A stretch of 64,000 nucleotides of DNA from Ferruginibacter sp. Lineage in GTDB: Bacteria; Bacteroidota; Bacteroidia; Chitinophagales; Chitinophagaceae. Shown here piece after piece: positions 18,101 through 25,909 of the stretch. Position numbers and translations under genes: made by a program. The stretch covers positions 124,001 through 188,000 of the forward strand of contig NZ_JAQBNR010000050.1 in NCBI RefSeq assembly GCF_028288465.1, written 5' to 3'. The notes beneath the pieces were generated by a model, which was not told the DNA's origin, ran no database searches, and saw only the letters and a program-made list of their open reading frames with translations. Positions within the stretch are counted from its first letter, which is position 1. The number at the start of each line of letters is the position of its first letter.

Positions 18101-18288
18101 TTTATGTTTTGGATCCATTGGGTTTTGGTGGGCACCCAGAAGTTCCAGCAATTGGATTCGCGATGAGCTTTCCTGAAATTGTGAATGACGAGAAAATACC
18201 TTACAAAGTTAATCAGCAATTTATTGAAGGATTATTTGAAATACCTGACGAGGCTATAGAAAATCCGGAAGATGATGACGACCAGTAA
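15118..18288 (+). CDS. Z1 domain-containing superfamily II ATPase/helicase of restriction system
   Basis: 1,056 residues. An N-terminal helical region of about 200 residues with repeat-like helices precedes the motor. Walker A is VGDVQSGKTSNY (about 251-262), Walker B is VIDDEADYAS (Asp396-Asp400), motif III-like FIGYTATPFAN is near 430, and the Z1 signature GGNKLSRGLTLEGLS is near 681 with LLQMGRWFGYRPGY (motif VI) near 708. That is a complete superfamily II ATPase. Z1 (PF10593) proteins occur in restriction-modification operons, where they are thought to translocate on or remodel DNA for a nuclease partner. The last 250 residues are beta-rich and unassigned. It overlaps the previous gene by 4 nt and closes the operon. 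Codon use is AT-rich, unlike the flanking chromosome. Confidence 0.9.
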   Translation: MNNKKVTIWHEEAMDLAEMAFFAKRRGEYYNFWKFIQRALNYEKAAARVLIEEQQIEPTRSLLYKSAIHFALNLDHFDEAKFLLREANDGNPPIEVKNELDSISVEINQRENIKSRAVALAQSFLDSESLEPSDVSRAINASIAAVENFFGKETIEKLLNRIALEVSLENKNLVLNPDYQIFESVIVDRSWIAERRQKLPWSFWKAYKIYLDKKNFASTTIKKLDQLTDDILSRLGDPSKSGVWDKRGMIVGDVQSGKTSNYVGLINKAADLGFRIIIVLTGLYENLRQQTQERIDEGFIGAISDLNNQDVGKPIGVENYRTPKNLPVHPITRAGDAGDLRKSNLPNLPINTNDYYAIVVKKNPTVLKTLLNWLHARGENDGEYKIIKNRPLLVIDDEADYASLNVDNDFVSKINGSIRAILALFEQSAFIGYTATPFANVFISDHNETSGHEILIDRKRFRLGEDLFPRDFIINIPSPSNYIGYSKVFDTKLKLSDSYVNGDMPMINIVNDYEPSIPKGHKKNGPLPNEIPLSLKDAIKCFFLACAVRSARGQEKEHNSMLIHASWYVKWLDQIAWLVNEFTVELKKKIKSQDDSTFLNLKSIWEKEFKPRTASIISQVGYDDPRIIEHNWNEIQFCLVKAVEKIEVRAVHGAKKGLKYLNTQALNYKDYKNGLSVIAIGGNKLSRGLTLEGLSISYFLRATRFYDTLLQMGRWFGYRPGYVDLCRLFTTKELITWYQYIANATDELKEQFDIMDLADRTPKNFGLKVRSAPGMLMISSAAKIKGATDLNLSFSGDLQETYILSKSADSLNNNLLALNNFIENLGPNSDLVRQGQKFIWEGVKYNSIDSFIANYKIHQRSIHPDFLRGYIMQQLKNGNLSNWTVVLIHNSNAKDFYTLKASHSTLNVGYTFRKEVEEKDAFGNTITDHKKYLIRKSHIISPPHEYLDMDESDMRYIKAKEATAIEAKTHPTDSRLPAGKYIRKFRGSKNALLIIYVLDPLGFGGHPEVPAIGFAMSFPEIVNDEKIPYKVNQQFIEGLFEIPDEAIENPEDDDDQ

Positions 18289-18466
18289 TTCTTATGACCA
18301 CAGCTGAGTTTTCACAGCAAGCGCAACAAATAATAAAACTGCCCTGTGAAATTCGCCGGGACTGAAACTCAAAAAAATATAAGCACTCATCCCTTGCTTT
18401 TTTTTACCGCCAAACCGGAACGTTATAAGCTTTTATCCGAAACCTTCAGCAGTAGATTGACGTCGT

Positions 18467-18823
18467 TCACATTTTTATATGAGGGATTTTTTTGACTTTT
18501 CTAAAGTCAAGTTTTTCATAACAGAGGGTATCTTCAATATTAAAAACCTGGGTGGCGAATTTTCTGGCGCTATCAATTGTTAAGTAACTATAATTATTAA
18601 GATTATCAAAGTCAGTATAAATTGTTAGAAGGCGGCTTTGATGAATTAGCAATGTTTCGCAATCATTTAAATTTACGGACGAGTCTTTTGCGCCGGCCAG
18701 CTGGTGGTTTACACAGTTACAATAGAACTTTGCAACTTTCAATGGATCTTCGTTCTTATTAGTGATACTCGTGCAACTTTCATTCAGTATAACTAACAGA
18801 AACGACAAAATACAGTTTCTCAT
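18467..18823 (-). CDS. Small hypothetical exported protein or lipoprotein
   Basis: 118 residues. The N-terminus MRNCILSFLLVILNESC is a short hydrophobic signal followed by a cysteine, but the residues before it (NES) fit a lipobox poorly. The rest has four more cysteines (YCNCVN, NDCETL, DTLCYEK) that could pair in the periplasm. No family recognised. It converges on the Z1 operon from the other strand, with 178 bp between the two stops, in which I see nothing. It could be island cargo or the first chromosomal gene beyond it. Confidence 0.5.
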   Translation of the reverse strand: MRNCILSFLLVILNESCTSITNKNEDPLKVAKFYCNCVNHQLAGAKDSSVNLNDCETLLIHQSRLLTIYTDFDNLNNYSYLTIDSARKFATQVFNIEDTLCYEKLDFRKVKKIPHIKM

Positions 18824-18876
18824 GGTTTGTGTTTTACGCTAAGAGCAAGTAACGCTGCCATTTCCATAAACTTTTT

Positions 18877-18972
18877 CTTCCAGCTTGAATCTCCGCCTTG
18901 AAATTTCTCAGGCGAGTTGCTGCACAAATTACTGAAGTCGCCAACCGGCAATAGTTGCAGGCATCGCCGACT
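18877..18972 (+). repeat. Dispersed structured repeat family 1, unit A (beta type)
   Basis: A CTTCCAGCTTGAATC head leads to CGCCTTGAAATTTCTCAGGCG (a CGCC/GGCG stem), then AGGCGAGTTGCTGC, ATAGTTGCAG and TCGCCGACT. The same order recurs at 21494-21670, 22402-22490 and 35371-35545. It starts about 50 bp upstream of the 18467-18823 gene's start codon. Confidence 0.65.
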
Positions 18973-19076
18973 ATCACAATAGCGTATACCTGTTTACAAA
19001 CGAACAAGCGCAAACCCGGCCCGTTGGTCGAAGTCCAGGCGGGGGCTTCGGTACACCGGTTCAAACGATTTCTAAT

Positions 19077-19203
19077 TTCCTAGGCGAGTGCTGTGGCTTG
19101 CAAAAAAATCAAAGCCTCATGACCAGGAAAGACAGGGCAGGAAAAACAACCCGGCACTCACTTCTACCCCATACGGCCGCCTGATCTCCGGCAGGGAGTC
19201 ACT
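19077..19203 (+). repeat. Dispersed structured repeat family 1, unit A' (alpha type)
   Basis: From GGCGAGTGCTGTGGC to CGGCCGCCTGATC this aligns at roughly 75-80 percent (counted by eye) with 22296-22410, sharing an unbroken CTTGCAAAAAAATCAAAGCC. It follows unit A head to tail. Confidence 0.7.
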
Positions 19204-19388
19204 TTTTTTTCCAGCAAGACAACGATGCCATCACTGTCATTGCATCGTCGGTGAGAGCGGCTTTGAAAACTAAGGCCTAAGACTTCATTCTTCCTACATT
19301 TGCAATCACCAATGGTTCTGCCGGGGAACTTGTACCGCAGAGCTTGCCGGCTGCCAAAGAATACAATCACTATTAAACAGGCAACTTC

Positions 19389-20291
19389 ATGACTAAAAAG
19401 CGTATATTATTTACAGGAGGATCGGGAAAAGCAGGAAAACACGTGATCCCTTACCTTCTGAACCAGGGCCATCGGGTGATGAATGTAGACCTGGTGCGTT
19501 TAGACTATCCGGGGGTGGATAACCTGGTAGCTGATATTACAGACTCCGGGCAAATGTTTAATGCAATGAGTTCGTATGCAGGATTAGATGAGCTGGAACC
19601 AGGTAACGGCGTACCACGTTTTGATGCGGTAGTACATTTTGCTGCTATCCCCAGGATCTTAATTACACCTGATAATGAAACTTTTCGGGTCAATACGATC
19701 GGTACGTATAATGTGATTGAAGCAGCCGTGAAGCTTGGCATTAAAAAGATTATTATTGCTTCGTCCGAGACCACTTACGGTATCTGCTTTTCAGACGGCC
19801 AAACAGACCCCCATGTGCTGCCTTTACAGGAAGACTATGATGTTGACCCAATGGATAGCTATGGTTTATCGAAGGTGGTGAATGAAAAAACGGCTCGTGC
19901 CTTCCAGCGCCGGTCAGGCTTTGATATCTATGCGCTTCGTATTGGGAATGTGATTGAGCCCCACGAATACGCCGAACTGTTTCCGTTGTATTTTAAAAAC
20001 CCTGCCATGCGACGCAGGAATGCTTTCTGTTATATTGATGCACGTGACCTGGGACAAATTGTGGATTTATGTTTGAAAAATGACAATCTTGGTTTCCAGA
20101 TTTTCAATGCCGGCAATGATCACAATGGCGCTATTATCCCCGCTAAAGAACTGGCTGAGCGGTTTTTTCCAGGTGTGCCGGTTACCCATGACCTGGAGGA
20201 ACATGAAGCTCTGTTTTCAAACCGTAAAATCCGCGAAGTGTTGGGGTTTAAAGAACAACATAACTGGCGCAAATATGTGAAGCCGGACTAA
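19389..20291 (+). CDS. NAD-dependent epimerase/dehydratase family (extended SDR)
   Basis: 300 residues. The Rossmann glycine motif GGSGKAGK is at 9-16, DLVADITD-type strand ends follow, VVHFAAIPR is the SDR NNAG-like segment, SSETTYG supplies the catalytic Ser/Thr, and YGLSKVVNE carries the catalytic Tyr and Lys. These show an extended SDR that acts on a nucleotide sugar or a similar polyol with NAD. The C-terminus (FNAGNDHNGAIIPAKELAE) is the substrate-binding lobe. The exact substrate cannot be read. The gene stands alone between repeat-bearing gaps, with a likely promoter at 19295. Confidence 0.85.
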   Translation: MTKKRILFTGGSGKAGKHVIPYLLNQGHRVMNVDLVRLDYPGVDNLVADITDSGQMFNAMSSYAGLDELEPGNGVPRFDAVVHFAAIPRILITPDNETFRVNTIGTYNVIEAAVKLGIKKIIIASSETTYGICFSDGQTDPHVLPLQEDYDVDPMDSYGLSKVVNEKTARAFQRRSGFDIYALRIGNVIEPHEYAELFPLYFKNPAMRRRNAFCYIDARDLGQIVDLCLKNDNLGFQIFNAGNDHNGAIIPAKELAERFFPGVPVTHDLEEHEALFSNRKIREVLGFKEQHNWRKYVKPD

Positions 20292-20570
20292 GTGTGCATT
20301 TTACAACCGCTCTATTGTTCCTGCAGGTGATCGTATCATAGCCGGCAGCGTGAGTGGGCACCTGAAAGGATCCACTAAAAAGAAGGTTTGCTTATTTGGC
20401 AGCATTTCCGCCCGCCTCTTGCCCTGGTATGTATTGATCGCTGCATAGGAACAGAACGTACAAGAGCCGATACCTATCGGCTGCGACGCAACGATGTGCA
20501 ATAGCAGCAATGCCGCCGGGCCCATAAAAACAGTACTGGTATTTTGTATTCGTATGGAATTATAAATTGC

Positions 20571-21302
20571 TTACAGCGACTCACTCATCGTCCGCATTTG
20601 AATTTCAATAATTCTTGACCCCGGGGCTTGCGTACAAGCCAGTAACACTGCCCCCGCTACATCCGTTGCTTCGAGCATGCCCGACTGGGCAACACTTTCT
20701 TCCGTGCGGCCGGCACCAATGGCAAACTCCGTTTTTACACCGCCGGGGCAAATAACGCCCACTTTAATGCCACCCGGTCTAAGTTCTTTATCAAGCGATT
20801 GGGCAAAACCCACCTGGGCAAATTTGGTGGCACAATACACTGCCTGGTTTGCAAAACCATACAGGCCTGCCATCGATGAGATCATAATGATAGTGCCTTG
20901 CTTTTGCAATAACATTTGCGGCACCACTTGCCGCGTAAAAATAAAAGTGGTACGCATGTTAGTATTCATCAGCTGGTCATACTCTTCCAAAGAAGTGTCA
21001 ACAAGATTTTTATAATTGCCTATGCCGGTGTTGTTCAAAAGAATATCAATTCTTCCTGCTTCATCCAGGGCGGTTTCAACGCATCTTTTGGCGGTTGCTT
21101 CGTCGTTGGCATCCCCTGCAACCGCAAAGGCTTGCGAGTTCATTGCTTTGATTTCAGCTACCAAGGAGTCCAGCCTTTCCTGGCGACGGGCTGTTACTAC
21201 AACCTTAGCTCCTTCAGCGGCTAAAGCAAGGGCGGATGCTCTGCCTATTCCCGCACTGGCGCCTGTTACAATGGCGATCTTACCGCTTAATTTTCCTGGC
21301 AT
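20571..21302 (-). CDS. Short-chain dehydrogenase/reductase (classical SDR)
   Basis: 243 residues, full length for a classical SDR. Cofactor motif TGASAGIGRA at 13-22, with a following strand ending in VVVTARRQERLD, whose arginines suggest NADP preference. NNTGIG is the NNAG motif, ISSMAG supplies the catalytic Ser, and YCATKFA the Tyr and Lys. A C-terminal ICPGGVKTEFA loop covers the active site. Many such enzymes carry out NADP-dependent oxidoreduction of alcohols or ketones; the substrate is unknown. It is convergent with the epimerase, with 279 bp between in which I see nothing certain. Confidence 0.85.
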   Translation of the reverse strand: MPGKLSGKIAIVTGASAGIGRASALALAAEGAKVVVTARRQERLDSLVAEIKAMNSQAFAVAGDANDEATAKRCVETALDEAGRIDILLNNTGIGNYKNLVDTSLEEYDQLMNTNMRTTFIFTRQVVPQMLLQKQGTIIMISSMAGLYGFANQAVYCATKFAQVGFAQSLDKELRPGGIKVGVICPGGVKTEFAIGAGRTEESVAQSGMLEATDVAGAVLLACTQAPGSRIIEIQMRTMSESL

Positions 21303-21800
21303 AATTGAAATGGTTTTAAATGTATTCTCCGGCTAATTTTCTACATCAACAGCTTTCTTTGTAAAGACAAGTGAGGCTGTGTAAAATTAGCTGATTTGGG
21401 TTAGGGAAATGGGTATTTATCCGACTAAAAAAATCGCCTAAAAAAGAAGCTCATTCATAACTCACCAGGCGCCAGACTCGTCCGGTGTCTTTGTTCCGCT
21501 CCGAGTTTTCCAACCAAAAAATTCACAGGCGAGTTGCTGCTCAAATTGCTAAAGCCCTCAACCACCATTAGTTGCAGACACTCGCCGACTAACAGCGTGG
21601 AGTACACGCATTACACCATGATCGTTCAGAAACAATTTGAAAGTTACCCCCGCCAGGTCGGCGATCAATGCGACTTGTAAAAAAAAGGTGAACGCAGGTA
21701 GCGGTACTGCATTGCAACGCTGCGCTTTGCTTAGTCAATTCATTTACATTTTGTGCTATCTTGTACCTTACAATTCTTTCACCTAAACCCAAACCGGTAT
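21303..21800. other. Intergenic region with one family-1 repeat
   Basis: This 498-bp divergent gap contains the repeat unit at 21494-21670. The remainder shows no gene. TATC and TACC boxes near 21760 are poor matches to a -7 element for the TonB-like gene. Confidence 0.4.
21494..21670 (+). repeat. Dispersed structured repeat family 1, unit B (full beta type)
   Basis: GTTCCGCTCCGAGTTTTCC head, AGGCGAGTTGCTGC at 21527, CCTCAACCACCATTAGTTGC, then TCGCCGAC at 21582-21589 and its exact inverse GTCGGCGA at 21657-21664. Copy D at 35371-35545 has the same inverted pair with nearly the same spacing (83 versus 80 bp span), so the pairing is probably conserved. Confidence 0.7.
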
Positions 21801-22226
21801 ATGCTAAAACCTGCTATTTTTTTCTTGCTATTGACGATCTCGTTTAATGGATTTGCTCAAACAAATGTCGCTGCCAATACAACTGTTATCAATGATTCTA
21901 CCATTTATACTGTTGTAGATTCTGCTGCCCACTTTCCTGGCGGCATGGTAGAACAAAATAAGTTTGTAGCAAAAAATATGAATGGTGCTGTTGGCATTGA
22001 CAACGGGGCAAAAGTCGGAAAATACATAGTGATCATCAAATTTGAAGTAACGAGCGAAGGTGCACTGGTAAATTTTCAGAAGAAAACTAAATTCGGGTAT
22101 GGATTAGAAGACGAAGTGATAAGGTGTTTAAAGTTGAGTCCAAATTGGATACCAGCAAAACGCAATGGCATGAACGTTAATTCGATTACCGAGTTCCGTC
22201 AATTTTTTGTGCTTGATAAAATGTAG
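21801..22226 (+). CDS. TonB C-terminal-domain-like exported protein
   Basis: 141 residues from the ATG at 21801, which opens a signal peptide MLKPAIFFLLLTISFNGFAQ; the longer frame to 21753 only adds unrelated residues. The mature part contains AHFPGGMVEQNKFVAKNM and ends with EVIRCLKLSPNWIPAKRNG and the EFRQFFVL strand. This is the Bacteroidota TonB-C-like domain (FPGG..... ..FL, then SP.W.PA...G). Unlike real TonB it has no membrane anchor and no proline-rich linker, so it is probably a periplasmic stand-alone domain that binds outer-membrane partners rather than an energy transducer. Confidence 0.75.
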   Translation: MLKPAIFFLLLTISFNGFAQTNVAANTTVINDSTIYTVVDSAAHFPGGMVEQNKFVAKNMNGAVGIDNGAKVGKYIVIIKFEVTSEGALVNFQKKTKFGYGLEDEVIRCLKLSPNWIPAKRNGMNVNSITEFRQFFVLDKM

Positions 22227-22268
22227 GTTCATCATTTGAAATTATTTGCTAACCCGGGGTTAATTTTC

Positions 22269-22410
22269 TTCCGCTCCGGGTTTTTCGCCCTGAAATTTCC
22301 GGGCGAGTGCTGCGGCTTGCAAAAAAATCAAAGCCACATCGCCAGTACAGCGACAGCAGTAAAAACAATCCGGCCCTCACTCCTACCCCGAGCGGCCGCC
22401 TCTTCCGCTC
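22269..22410 (+). repeat. Dispersed structured repeat family 1, unit alpha-2
   Basis: CTTCCGCTCCGGG head, CGCCCTGAAATTTCCGGGCG (CGCCC/GGGCG stem, 22286-22305), then GAGTGCTGCGGCTTGC and AAAAAAATCAAAGCC as in 19077-19203. It runs directly into unit C. Confidence 0.7.
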
Positions 22411-22490
22411 CGAGTCTTCGCCCAGAATTTTCCGAGGCGAGCCTCTACATAAATTGCTAAACTCTGCAACCAGCAGTCATTGCAGCTGGT
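22402..22490 (+). repeat. Dispersed structured repeat family 1, unit C (short beta type)
   Basis: CTTCCGCTCCGAGTCTTCGCC head, a loop closing on GGCGAG at 22436, then AAATTGCTAAACTCTGC and AACCAGCAGTCATTGCAG. The terminal TCGCCGACT is lost. It ends about 12 bp before the stop of the C1 peptidase gene. Confidence 0.6.
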
Positions 22491-22501
22491 GATAATTACT
22501 T

Positions 22502-23929
22502 CTAAAGATTATTTCCTGCTTTCTTAACTATTGCTTTGGAAATAGCATTTTTATTAACCATTACAGAAATGGTTTTTAAAAGTAAATATTCTTTTGACAT
22601 ATAGAGATACCCTCCGCAGTCTTTACCATCAGATGAATTTTTAAGGATATAGAATGGTTCACCTTTTTGGTTTTTAGCCATACCAATAATATGCATATTA
22701 TGTACATCTTCTGTGGTGCGGTTATCAAAGGCTGCCTGCCGGATCTGTTGTGTAATGATTTTATTACTATCCAAAACAGCAAAACCGTTATTCAACCCTT
22801 CATAAACATCGCCGTCCCAGCAAACCGAATAATTATGCAGCAGGGCATCATCAATGACGGAATTAAAATCTGTAAGAGGCAAATTCAAATAGTAATTATT
22901 ATTCCAGTTTGCTTCAATTTCCAAAACAAATTTTGTATAAAAAGGATGATGGCTGAAGGAAGTAATTTCTACATAGTCGTCGGGATTGATGCCAATCATT
23001 TCTGTTGCAAACGTTTTAGGGGTAAATACTTTTCCTTCGTAAACAAATGTGGCAGGAACTTTACCCAGGGTTTGAGTCAGGATGTCGTCCATATCTTTCA
23101 TGTAAAGTGCCGGTGTTAAATTGCCATGAGATTGCGAATAATATTTAGCTTTCTCCAGCAGGGCAATATTCATTTCAGAATGATCATATTTTGTATCAGA
23201 ACCATTTTTTCCCGGGTAAACCATTTCAGGAATGGCGCCATATTCTTTGTAGGCTTTCAAAACGCTGAAAGTTAAATCCCCTTCCCCAAAAGCGCTGCTC
23301 CCGTTTCTTCTTATATAGTTCTCGGCTTTGTTGATATAAGTTGGCCGAACGAAAAACATGGGTGAAAGTACAACCGCTTTTTTCTTTAGCCTGATTGCCT
23401 CGGTTTCAATAAAAGAGGTAGTTGCAAAACTCCAGCAGGCACCGGTAACCTGCTGGTCTTTAATGGGAGTACTTTCTATTAATTTAATTATTTTATAACC
23501 AGCAAGTGCAGGGTTTAAATTTGTCTTAAGTGTAAATACATAATTGGTGCGCCTCACTTCTAAATGCCTTTCACCGCCCCATACGCCATCTATAATGGAA
23601 TCGCCAGGCATGATGCGTCCTTTAAAAATTAATGGCGCCGACTCTGGCCAGCCCAACGACTTTCTTGCATCTGCAAAAACACTATCCTTAACCATCCAAA
23701 CTTTATCAAGAGGGATGTCTTTTAATCTCTTGTCAGGAAAATCCATGTAGCCTTTAATCGAATTGTTTTTCTTTTCAAACCTGAATAGTACCAATTCTTC
23801 CAAAGACAAATCTTTGGCGTTAGCTTTACCCATCCAGGAGCCTTCCAATGAGGGTTGCTCTTTTTGCTGGCCATAAACGGAGCATCCAATAAATAACAGG
23901 ATTACTGATAGGTAAGTTGTTGTTGTCAT
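22502..23929 (-). CDS. C1-family (papain/bleomycin-hydrolase-like) cysteine peptidase, exported
   Basis: 475 residues with a signal peptide ending near SVYGQ. Residues about 25-130 form an unrelated beta-rich domain (LEGSWMGKANAK, RFEKKNNSIKGYMDFP) similar to exported small-molecule-binding modules. The peptidase domain starts with TGACWSFATTSFIE (catalytic Cys near residue 164), continues through MVYPGKNG and DDALLHNYSVCWDGD, and ends with MHIIGMAKN and FYILKNSSD, which supply the His and Asn of the triad. The Cys region, NYS.CWDGD and the triad order resemble the C1B (bleomycin hydrolase) branch. It probably trims peptides in the periplasm. It diverges from the LytS/LytTR pair across a 205-bp gap with an operator-like repeat. 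Confidence 0.82.
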   Translation of the reverse strand: MTTTTYLSVILLFIGCSVYGQQKEQPSLEGSWMGKANAKDLSLEELVLFRFEKKNNSIKGYMDFPDKRLKDIPLDKVWMVKDSVFADARKSLGWPESAPLIFKGRIMPGDSIIDGVWGGERHLEVRRTNYVFTLKTNLNPALAGYKIIKLIESTPIKDQQVTGACWSFATTSFIETEAIRLKKKAVVLSPMFFVRPTYINKAENYIRRNGSSAFGEGDLTFSVLKAYKEYGAIPEMVYPGKNGSDTKYDHSEMNIALLEKAKYYSQSHGNLTPALYMKDMDDILTQTLGKVPATFVYEGKVFTPKTFATEMIGINPDDYVEITSFSHHPFYTKFVLEIEANWNNNYYLNLPLTDFNSVIDDALLHNYSVCWDGDVYEGLNNGFAVLDSNKIITQQIRQAAFDNRTTEDVHNMHIIGMAKNQKGEPFYILKNSSDGKDCGGYLYMSKEYLLLKTISVMVNKNAISKAIVKKAGNNL

Positions 23930-24043
23930 AATAAAGTTGTTTAATGATAATTTTTTACAAAATACCAGGGTTTAATTTTTAGAAATAAATCAATTATCTG
24001 AACAGGCTTTAAAGTGATGGTACCGCCTCCATTTAATGGACAA

Positions 24044-24078
24044 ACGCAATACAAATAGCAATACACGCAATTCAAATA
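24044..24078 (+). promoter_or_regulatory. 21-bp-period direct repeat, candidate LytTR operator
   Basis: ACGCAATACAAATA (24044-24057) and ACGCAATTCAAATA (24065-24078) differ at one base and are exactly 21 bp apart, two turns of the helix. LytTR-domain regulators bind pairs of direct repeats of about 9-10 bp separated by about 12 bp, the same geometry. It lies 57 bp before the kinase gene of a LytS/LytTR pair and upstream of the divergent peptidase. Confidence 0.5.
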
Positions 24079-24134
24079 ATAATGAATTTTCAGCCCTGCT
24101 ATTCAATTGTTCTTCAACTATATTTACAAGCTAA

Positions 24135-25205
24135 ATGATGAAGATGCTCAAAATATCCCGGTTGAAAGACCGTATTGAACCCCTGGTTCATTTTCTCATC
24201 TGGAGCTCTTTTTTTATGGTGATGTGGTTGCAGGTTAGAACTTTGGGACCGTTTCGTAAAGTAGATGGGAGCATTTACCCGCCATTGATTTGGAATACGC
24301 TTTTAAGCATGCTACTGTTCTACTGTAATGCATTGTACCTCATCCCCCGCTTTTTTTCGAGGCAGCGGTTCACATGGTATATTGCTTCACTGACAGGTAT
24401 ATATGTTGGTATTGTTTTGATCAATACTACTGTTGATCATTTTTATGCGATATCTCTTTTTTCCAGTGAAAAAGAACCGCTTTTTGCTGAAGTCAATGCT
24501 AACCTTATAAGTAAATTCTTAATCCTGTCTTTGTCTTTAGGTTATGGGCTAACCAAAAACTGGGTGATCAGCAATAAATTGCAGCAACAGTTGGTAAGCG
24601 AAAATTTAAATACCCAATTAAAATATCTTAAAGCCCAGATCAATCCTCATTTTCTTTTCAATACTTTAAATATGGCTTATGCCAGTGCGGTAAAAAGTAA
24701 TGATGAGCCTACTGCAGACATTATAGAAAAAATATCCGGGTTTATGCGTTATGTGCTTTACGAGAGTAACGAGGACCAGGTGCTGCTTGAAAAAGAGTTG
24801 CTGTATATTGACAATTATATTAACCTACAGTTGCAGCGTTTGTCACCCGAAATTGCAGGTAAGGTTAAATATGAAGTCAAAGGAGATTATCAAAGCTTTA
24901 CAATCGCCCCGATGATTCTTATTCCATTTATTGAAAATGTATTTAAACATGGGATCATGTTAAGTAAGGAACCTGAAATGTCCATTTCGTTATCGATACA
25001 TTCGGGGGTGCTGCTGTTCGAATCAAAAAATTTAAAGAACCATAGTCCGGTTGGCCCCGGCAAGGCCCATTCAGGTATTGGAATGAAAAATGTAAAGGAA
25101 CGGCTGCTGCTGATGTATCCAAACCAATATTCATTGGAAATAAACGACGGGGATGATTTTTTCCAGGTAACATTAGAAATCCAGCTTAAACCAGTTCATG
25201 TATGA
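24135..25205 (+). CDS. LytS/YehU-type sensor histidine kinase
   Basis: 356 residues. The N-terminal 150 residues hold four membrane helices (FLIWSSFFMVMWL, NTLLSMLLFYCNALYL, WYIASLTGIYVGIVLI and FLILSLSLGYG). A short coiled segment leads to LKAQINPHFLFNTLNM, the phospho-accepting His region of the His_kinase family (PF06580), and an ATPase domain with LIPFIENVFKHG (N box) and HSGIGMKNVKERLLLMY (G box). There is no separate periplasmic sensor, so the membrane block itself is the likely sensor. It overlaps the next gene by 4 nt (ATGA) and surely phosphorylates it. Confidence 0.9.
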   Translation: MMKMLKISRLKDRIEPLVHFLIWSSFFMVMWLQVRTLGPFRKVDGSIYPPLIWNTLLSMLLFYCNALYLIPRFFSRQRFTWYIASLTGIYVGIVLINTTVDHFYAISLFSSEKEPLFAEVNANLISKFLILSLSLGYGLTKNWVISNKLQQQLVSENLNTQLKYLKAQINPHFLFNTLNMAYASAVKSNDEPTADIIEKISGFMRYVLYESNEDQVLLEKELLYIDNYINLQLQRLSPEIAGKVKYEVKGDYQSFTIAPMILIPFIENVFKHGIMLSKEPEMSISLSIHSGVLLFESKNLKNHSPVGPGKAHSGIGMKNVKERLLLMYPNQYSLEINDGDDFFQVTLEIQLKPVHV

Positions 25206-25909
25206 AATGCATTGCTATAGATGATGAGCCCCTGGCCCTTGAACTGATATCCGGGTACATTCAAAAAACGCCCCACCTGGAATTTGTCGCGGCATTTACC
25301 AACCCATTTGACGCTATGAGTTTCTTATTAAAAACTCCGGTGGATATGGTGTTTATCGATATTAATATGCCGGAACTTTCAGGTATTGAATTGTTGAAGG
25401 CATTGCCTGTGTTGCCAAAAATAATATTTACCACCGCCTATTCAGAATACGGCGCAGAAAGTTATGAGCTTAATGCTGTAGACTACCTGATGAAGCCTAT
25501 AAAATATGACCGCTTTCTAAAAGGGGTTAACAAGGTGGCTGACTTTTCCTCCTCAAAAAAAGAAGATTCATCCGTAACTGCGGACACAGAAAAGAAAAGA
25601 GAATCAGTACTGATTAAAAGCGGTTCGAAAACATATAAAATAGCAACTGATGACATTTATTATATTGAAGCTGCAGGAAATTATATGACCTTTTATACGG
25701 TAAAAGCAAAAATCATGAGCTTATTACCTATGACCGATATATTAAAGATGCTGCCGGCTAAAGAGTTTATCCGTATTCATAAATCCTATATCATCTCATT
25801 GAAGCATATTGAAATTATTGAGAAGGGGATGGTTGTTATCAATAAAAAACAAATACCGGTTGGCATAACTTATCGTGAACAATTTTCAGGTATCATTAAA
25901 AATAAGTGA
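25202..25909 (+). CDS. LytTR-family response regulator
   Basis: 235 residues. Receiver domain 1-120: IDDEP acidic pocket, MVFIDINMPELSG with the phospho-Asp near residue 55, FTTAYSEY and LMKPIKYDRF with the conserved Lys-Pro. A linker of about 20 charged residues leads to the LytTR DNA-binding domain (residues about 137-235: LIKSGSKTYKIATDDIYYIEAAGNYMTFYT and FIRIHKSYIISLKHIE). Coupled by overlap to the kinase gene. The 21-bp direct repeat upstream of the kinase is a plausible autoregulatory site. A TGATGGG/CCCATCA hairpin sits at the stop codon without a T-run. Confidence 0.92.
   Translation: MKCIAIDDEPLALELISGYIQKTPHLEFVAAFTNPFDAMSFLLKTPVDMVFIDINMPELSGIELLKALPVLPKIIFTTAYSEYGAESYELNAVDYLMKPIKYDRFLKGVNKVADFSSSKKEDSSVTADTEKKRESVLIKSGSKTYKIATDDIYYIEAAGNYMTFYTVKAKIMSLLPMTDILKMLPAKEFIRIHKSYIISLKHIEIIEKGMVVINKKQIPVGITYREQFSGIIKNK

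Larger units (their letters stand above)
18824..19388. other. Intergenic region holding two dispersed-repeat units and the SDR promoter
   Basis: This 565-bp gap has no credible gene. It is filled by two units of the family-1 repeat (18877-18972 and 19077-19203, described separately). TACATTTG at 19295-19302 is a good -7 box for the epimerase gene, implying a leader of about 80 nt. Confidence 0.5.

Noticed and set aside
12327..18288. Assignment of the island to DISARM, BREX or Zorya
   Set aside because: None of their marker proteins (DrmA/DrmB, PglZ/BrxC, ZorA/ZorB) is present; only the methyltransferase and a helicase-like ATPase are shared features.
18877..22490. Family-1 repeats as a CRISPR array
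   Set aside because: Units are long, irregularly spaced, diverged and in two types; there are no short identical repeats with unique spacers and no cas genes.
24001..24134. Direct repeats as a transposon target duplication
   Set aside because: The repeats are 21 bp apart with nothing between them and no element nearby, so an operator is the simpler reading.
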